Origin: JAUWVG01 sp964633715
GTDB lineage: Bacteria; Acidobacteriota; Aminicenantia; Aminicenantales; Aminicenantaceae
Reading direction: 5' to 3'
Assembly (NCBI GenBank): GCA_964633715.1
Contig: CAZWHQ010000083.1
Location: 1-9,903 of the forward strand
Length of the DNA stretch: 9,903 nucleotides
Both the position numbers and the translations under genes were made by a program. The notes below the pieces were generated by a model. The model saw nothing but the letters and a program-made list of their open reading frames with translations, ran no database searches and was not told the DNA's origin. Numbering within the stretch: the first letter of the stretch is position 1; each line of letters opens with the position of its first letter. Shown here one piece after another: positions 6,036 to 9,903 of the stretch.

Positions 6036-6163
6036 CGGAGTGGTGCGTAAGGATTCCGGCGCATCTTGTTCCGTCTTCGTCGAGATTTATTCTAAGTAAG
6101 TTTAGTTTTTTTGGGGATGCTCCTCAGATGGACTTTGATGGTTAAGGAGGAATAAATTCTGGA

Positions 6164-6178
6164 TTGCAGCTACTGCAA
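6164..6178 (-). repeat. Inverted repeat around the comEC stop codon
   Basis: TTGCAG and CTGCAA form a perfect six-base stem with the stop codon TAG as the three-base loop. It could be a weak RNA hairpin at the end of the comEC message. No uridine run follows, so it is not a typical intrinsic terminator, and it may be chance. Confidence 0.3.
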
Positions 6179-8557
6179 AGGATTTAACGCGGTCCTAATT
6201 TCATACATTTGCCCATCCGATGATATTTCGATGGCTCCGTGTCTATCAGTACGGTAGATATCTGCCCCTGTTTTCCGGTACCTCTCCAGGATTGTTGGAT
6301 CCGGGAAATTGAATCTGTTGTTTTCCCCCACACATATAACGATGACCATAGGATTTACCGCACTCAGGAATTCATCCGAGCTTGAAGAGAGACTGCCGTG
6401 GTGGGGAGACTTTAGAATATCGCTTTGGATGGGCCCCCAATTCTCCATGATATTCTGTTCACTTATCTGTCCAATGTCTCCGGTGAAGAGGAATGAGGTC
6501 TGGCCGAATGAAAGTCTTAAAACCATAGATGATTCATTGTCGTCGGAGTTGAAAAAAAGAGGGCTTTCTTCTGGATGAAGAATATCGACAACCGCCCCAG
6601 CAACGCGAAACGAGTCATTTCTATACATCCTCTTTTTCTGTGTGAGAGGAGTTAGATTCAGCTGCAGTTCCTCATAAAAATTGTTTTCAGTCGGACTTCG
6701 TGATTCCCAGAACTCCCGGACTCTGAAATTGCGAGCCACAGATATTAATCCGTTCATATGGTCAGGGTGGGGATGAGTCAGCACTAAATAATCGATTGTC
6801 TTTATTCCCTTTTTCCAGAGAAAAGGAGAGAGAATTCTTTCGCCGATATCAAAGCCACTCATAAAAAATCCACCTCCATCTATAAGCATCTTTTTTTGAC
6901 CTGGGAATTCCACCAGAATGGAATCTCCTTGACCGACATCGATGAAAGTGACTTTAAGATTTTTGGATGTGGGAGAAAAAGGATAGGTGATGAGAACAAC
7001 AAACAGCAAAAGAAAACCACCAAATGCCATCCATTTAAATCTTTTCTTTTTCCAGGGGAGCAGAAGGAGAAGGAGGAAGAGATAATATCCGATAATTGTT
7101 GCAGTATGGGGAGTAGGAATCCGGAAAGATAAAAAGGAGAACCGATCGAAAACATGAGAGATGGAAATGAGCAAATTGATGAGAAAAACCACAACCTGAA
7201 CAAGATAATTAGTTACAAGTGGTGATATAAACGAGAAACAGAGAAAAATGTAGCCGCCTAGCATTATGAGTGCTACAAGGGGAAGAGCTGCAAAATTGAG
7301 AAAAAGAGAAGAAAACGTAATCCTGTTAAATGTTTTGGCCATGATGGGAAGAACACCTAATTGAGATGCTGCGGAGAGAGCAAAAATTTCACTGATCCTC
7401 AATGGCCAGTTTGGCAAATATTTGATGAATTTTGGGTAAAAAATGACGATGGACAGCGTGGCTGCAAATGTCAGTTGAAATCCAGCGTCAAAAAGACTGA
7501 AGGGGTTGAAACATAAGAGGGCAAAGGCACTGATAGAAATGGTATTCAAGAGACTTGTCTCCCTCCAGATAAGTTTCCCCAGCAGAAAAATTAACGTCAT
7601 GATGGTTGCCCTCAGGATGGATGGTCTTCCTTCTACAAGAAAAGCATAAACAATAAGGATCAGCATGAGCAAAACGTAGGAGGTTCGAGTGGATATTCTC
7701 AAGAAACGAAAAAGGAAAAAAAGGAGGAAGGAAATCAGGGCGATATGGGCTCCGGAAATAGCAAATAGATGAAATATTCCTGCATCCTGCAGAGTTCGCG
7801 AAACGGAATCGTCCATTCTCCCTCGGTCTCCCAGCAGCAAAGCCTCAAGCACTGCCCCTTGGGAAGAAACGGTTAGGGAATTGTCGACAGAAGGGAAGAA
7901 TTTTTCGATATTTCGCGTGAGGATGAGCTTGAACTCTGCTATTCGTCGGATAGGAGAGAGTGCGGAACCAGAGGAAATTTTTTTTATAAGAAGTGGACTT
8001 TTGGAATAGGCGCGATTGTGTATTCTTTTATTTTTTTGAAGCCTTTTTAGAATGGCAGGATTAAAATTCTGGTAGCCCCTCGAGGAACTCATCTGGGCCG
8101 ATACTTTAATTTTGTCTCGGGCTAGAAGATGAAGGGGATTAGAAGGTGTTGAGGGCCGAGACACGGTTACCTGCAAACGGCCGTTAATCAAACGTTCTTT
8201 GTTTTGATAGGAAATCTTTTTAACGTTTAAGTACAGAGTATCCGTGTCTTTGTCTGGAGATGGGGATTTGTAGAGTGTCCCATAGAAATCCACATATCCG
8301 GAGGTTTGAAGTTGAAGGAGTTCATTATTTTCATAATTTTTGTCATTAAGCCGATAGAGGCTGGAGCCGAATAAAAAAGTCGTCAGGAGAATAAGGGAAA
8401 AAACGAGTTTATTTTTTCGGATAGAAAATAAGAGCCATGCAGCGATCAGAGATAGAATAAGCAAAAATATAAGAAGTGGAAGGGGCAGCAAGACTAAAGA
8501 TGAAAACAAAATCCCTGCGGCTAAAAACAGGGCTAAGAAAAGAAAGGGGTATGTCAT
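6170..8557 (-). CDS. comEC: DNA uptake channel protein ComEC/Rec2
   Basis: ComEC is the inner-membrane protein through which single-stranded DNA enters the cell in natural transformation. All three expected parts are present in 795 residues. The first is N-terminal membrane helices (about 1-70) with a soluble OB-like domain (about 85-195). The second is the polytopic Competence domain (about 230-525), with LLGDRGRMDD (241-250), FAISGAHIALI (265-275) and VEGRPSILRATIM (308-320). The third is a C-terminal metallo-beta-lactamase domain. Its marks are DVGQGDS (540-546), HPHPDH (595-600), FTGDIG (691-696), SPHHGS (717-722) and GENNRFNFPDP (744-754). The metal-ligand pattern looks intact, so the proposed nuclease activity is possible. 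The ATG shares one base with the stop of the upstream peptidase gene (TAATG) and has no Shine-Dalgarno sequence, so translation is probably coupled. No comEA or pilus genes lie in this window. Confidence 0.97.
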   Translation of the reverse strand: MTYPFLFLALFLAAGILFSSLVLLPLPLLIFLLILSLIAAWLLFSIRKNKLVFSLILLTTFLFGSSLYRLNDKNYENNELLQLQTSGYVDFYGTLYKSPSPDKDTDTLYLNVKKISYQNKERLINGRLQVTVSRPSTPSNPLHLLARDKIKVSAQMSSSRGYQNFNPAILKRLQKNKRIHNRAYSKSPLLIKKISSGSALSPIRRIAEFKLILTRNIEKFFPSVDNSLTVSSQGAVLEALLLGDRGRMDDSVSRTLQDAGIFHLFAISGAHIALISFLLFFLFRFLRISTRTSYVLLMLILIVYAFLVEGRPSILRATIMTLIFLLGKLIWRETSLLNTISISAFALLCFNPFSLFDAGFQLTFAATLSIVIFYPKFIKYLPNWPLRISEIFALSAASQLGVLPIMAKTFNRITFSSLFLNFAALPLVALIMLGGYIFLCFSFISPLVTNYLVQVVVFLINLLISISHVFDRFSFLSFRIPTPHTATIIGYYLFLLLLLLPWKKKRFKWMAFGGFLLLFVVLITYPFSPTSKNLKVTFIDVGQGDSILVEFPGQKKMLIDGGGFFMSGFDIGERILSPFLWKKGIKTIDYLVLTHPHPDHMNGLISVARNFRVREFWESRSPTENNFYEELQLNLTPLTQKKRMYRNDSFRVAGAVVDILHPEESPLFFNSDDNESSMVLRLSFGQTSFLFTGDIGQISEQNIMENWGPIQSDILKSPHHGSLSSSSDEFLSAVNPMVIVICVGENNRFNFPDPTILERYRKTGADIYRTDRHGAIEISSDGQMYEIRTALNPLQ

Positions 8558-9864
8558 TACGAGTGGGGAGGATTGTCCATCTGCTGTTGATCGAGGAAAT
8601 CTAAGAGAAGATGGGACATGATTTTAATACCTAAAGGAATGCTCCTTTCATCAGGATTAAAATAAGGATTGTGAAGAGGTGCGGGATTATTGTTCTGAGG
8701 ATTTTTGACTCCGAGCATAAAATAAAAACCAGGAACTTTTTGGCAGAAATATGAAAAATCTTCTGCGAACATTTGTGGCTTGATGCTTTTAATATTGGGT
8801 TGTCCCACAACCCGGAGAAGAGTGGGGAACATGTTTTTTGCCAGTTCAGGATGGTTGTAAAGGGATGGTGGTCCACGGTTGTAGTCAACGGCATAATCTG
8901 CTCCGAATGATGTGACCGTACCTCTGACAACATTTTTAATGCCTTGTTCGATTCTATCCCTGTTGAAATCGTTGATTGTCCGAACCGTCCCCTCCATGAC
9001 GGTTTCTTCGGCAAGGATATTGGCGCGACTACCGCCTGTAATTTTTCCAATGGTGATTACAGCAGGGTCTGTAGGATCATTGGTGCGGCTAACGATGTTT
9101 TGAATCCCCTGGATGATCTGAGCGGCAATGACAATTGTATCAATGCCCTCTTGCGGCCGCGCCCCATGTGCACTCTTTCCTTTGATGATGATTCTAAAAT
9201 TATCAGAGCTGGCCATCACAAAACCTTCAGAAAAAGCGACCTTGCCAATATTGATTGGCCAGACATGAAGTCCAAAAATAGCCCCGACTTCAGGATTATC
9301 AAGGGCACCTTCTTTGATCATAAGTTGGGCTCCTCCCTCTTCTCCAAGGGGGGGCCCTTCTTCAGCAGGTTGGAATATGAACTTGACATTGCCTTTGACC
9401 TTGTCTCTGATATCAGAGAGTATCATCGCTGTTCCCAACGCGACGGTCATGTGAACATCATGGCCACATGCATGCATAGTCCCTGGATTCAACGATTCAT
9501 AAGGCAGGCCGGTATTTTCCTGAATAGGCAGCGCATCCATGTCGGCTCTGATGGCAACGGTTTGTCCCGGTTGAGCTCCTCTGAGCAAGGCGACCACCCC
9601 GGTTTTTGCGACTCCGGTGCGGATCTCCAGTCCCATAGAAAGAAGTTTAGAGGCTATGAGCTTAGCCGTTTCAAATTCGCGATTGCTTAACTCTGGATTC
9701 ATGTGAAAAAAACGGCGCGAGTTGATGATTTCCTGATAGTGGTCCTTGATGGATTTTTCGATGCGGAAGGCGGTTTTAGTGTCGACTGCAAAACTGGAAT
9801 TGCAAAATACAAGGCAGGCAATTACAAGCAGCACGAAGGCCTTTACGCCAGATGTCCATCGCAT
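8557..9864 (-). CDS. Exported M20-family metallopeptidase/amidohydrolase
   Basis: This 435-residue protein belongs to the M20D group, which includes hippurate hydrolase, IAA-amino acid hydrolases and N-acyl amino acid amidohydrolases. These cleave amide bonds with a two-metal centre. An N-terminal signal peptide (hydrophobic 9-20, likely cleavage after A26 in SSFA) predicts export to the periplasm. Metal-ligand candidates are C133 and H135 in HACGHD, E168/E169 in QPAEEG, H200 in GLHVWP and H398 in PLHNPYF. SAHGARPQ (231-238) lies in the dimerisation domain inserted between the two halves of the catalytic domain. Length beyond the signal peptide is normal. The substrate cannot be told and may be an acylated or short peptide-like compound. 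The ATG has no Shine-Dalgarno match and lies directly after a TTGACA promoter. The gene overlaps comEC by one base and leads that two-gene unit. Confidence 0.94.
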   Translation of the reverse strand: MRWTSGVKAFVLLVIACLVFCNSSFAVDTKTAFRIEKSIKDHYQEIINSRRFFHMNPELSNREFETAKLIASKLLSMGLEIRTGVAKTGVVALLRGAQPGQTVAIRADMDALPIQENTGLPYESLNPGTMHACGHDVHMTVALGTAMILSDIRDKVKGNVKFIFQPAEEGPPLGEEGGAQLMIKEGALDNPEVGAIFGLHVWPINIGKVAFSEGFVMASSDNFRIIIKGKSAHGARPQEGIDTIVIAAQIIQGIQNIVSRTNDPTDPAVITIGKITGGSRANILAEETVMEGTVRTINDFNRDRIEQGIKNVVRGTVTSFGADYAVDYNRGPPSLYNHPELAKNMFPTLLRVVGQPNIKSIKPQMFAEDFSYFCQKVPGFYFMLGVKNPQNNNPAPLHNPYFNPDERSIPLGIKIMSHLLLDFLDQQQMDNPPHS

Positions 9865-9870
9865 AGACGT

Positions 9871-9899
9871 ATCTTAAAACTGCCCCCTCACAATGTCAA
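9871..9899 (-). promoter_or_regulatory. Promoter of the peptidase-comEC unit, predicted leaderless
   Basis: The minus strand shows TTGACA (9899-9894), exactly 17 bases, then TAAGAT (9876-9871, four of six matches including the key T, A and final T). Only six bases lie between this box and the ATG at 9864, so the predicted first transcribed base is the A of the ATG. Confidence 0.6.
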
Positions 9900-9903
9900 C
9901 CAA

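Noticed and set aside
5661..6050. Plus-strand open frame (129 codons) across the coiled-coil gene and its promoter
   Set aside because: The serine- and phenylalanine-rich translation looks like a reverse reading of a lysine- and glutamate-rich gene. It has no family signal and covers the opposite promoter.
8944..9690. Long plus-strand open frame (248 codons) antisense to the M20 peptidase gene
   Set aside because: It lies wholly inside a well-supported gene, shows no recognisable motif, and is the kind of open mirror frame that codon bias produces.

Overview
The window looks like a piece of a diderm (Gram-negative) bacterial chromosome with GC content visibly below 50%. LpxK and LpxL-type genes require a lipid A outer membrane. 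The small secreted coiled-coil protein (5450-5995) and the two-domain lipoprotein (4577-5446) resemble, from memory, proteins common in Acidobacteriota, perhaps class Aminicenantia. That placement is an inference from protein style, not a proven assignment. Nine protein genes fill nearly the whole window, eight of them on the minus strand. There is no tRNA, rRNA, CRISPR array, insertion sequence or phage gene, and no gap between genes exceeds about 175 bases.

Right part (9864 to 6170, minus strand): an exported M20 metallopeptidase/amidohydrolase is followed, with a one-base TAATG overlap, by a full-length ComEC, the inner-membrane DNA uptake channel. A perfect TTGACA box sits so close to the peptidase start that the message is predicted to be leaderless. 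Next comes a 174-base gap that carries a second TTGACA-type promoter, for a small secreted coiled-coil protein (5995 to 5450).

Middle (4577-5446, plus strand): a single lipoprotein gene of unknown function. It converges on the coiled-coil gene with only three bases between the two stop codons. At its other end it diverges from lpxK across a short region that contains a self-complementary ATTATAAT box.

Left part (4479 to 50, minus strand): a five-gene run of lpxK, an lpxL/htrB-type acyltransferase, rph (RNase PH), a UDP-glucuronate decarboxylase (UDP-xylose synthase) and a polyprenol-phosphate-type family 2 glycosyltransferase. Spacings are 0, 62, -4 and 46 bases, so it is probably one operon. 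Four of the five genes point to lipid A and envelope glycan assembly: lipid A 4'-phosphorylation, late acylation, production of UDP-xylose, and transfer of a sugar probably to a lipid carrier. RNase PH is the odd, RNA-processing member. Bases 1-49 lie downstream of the last gene, and I see nothing certain there.

Most genes are recognisable housekeeping or envelope functions, and I found no clearly new multi-gene system. The points most worth a second look are a P-loop glycine-to-histidine change in LpxK, a repeated leaderless-promoter layout in front of three minus-strand units, the symmetric divergent promoter, and the two uncharacterised exported proteins.
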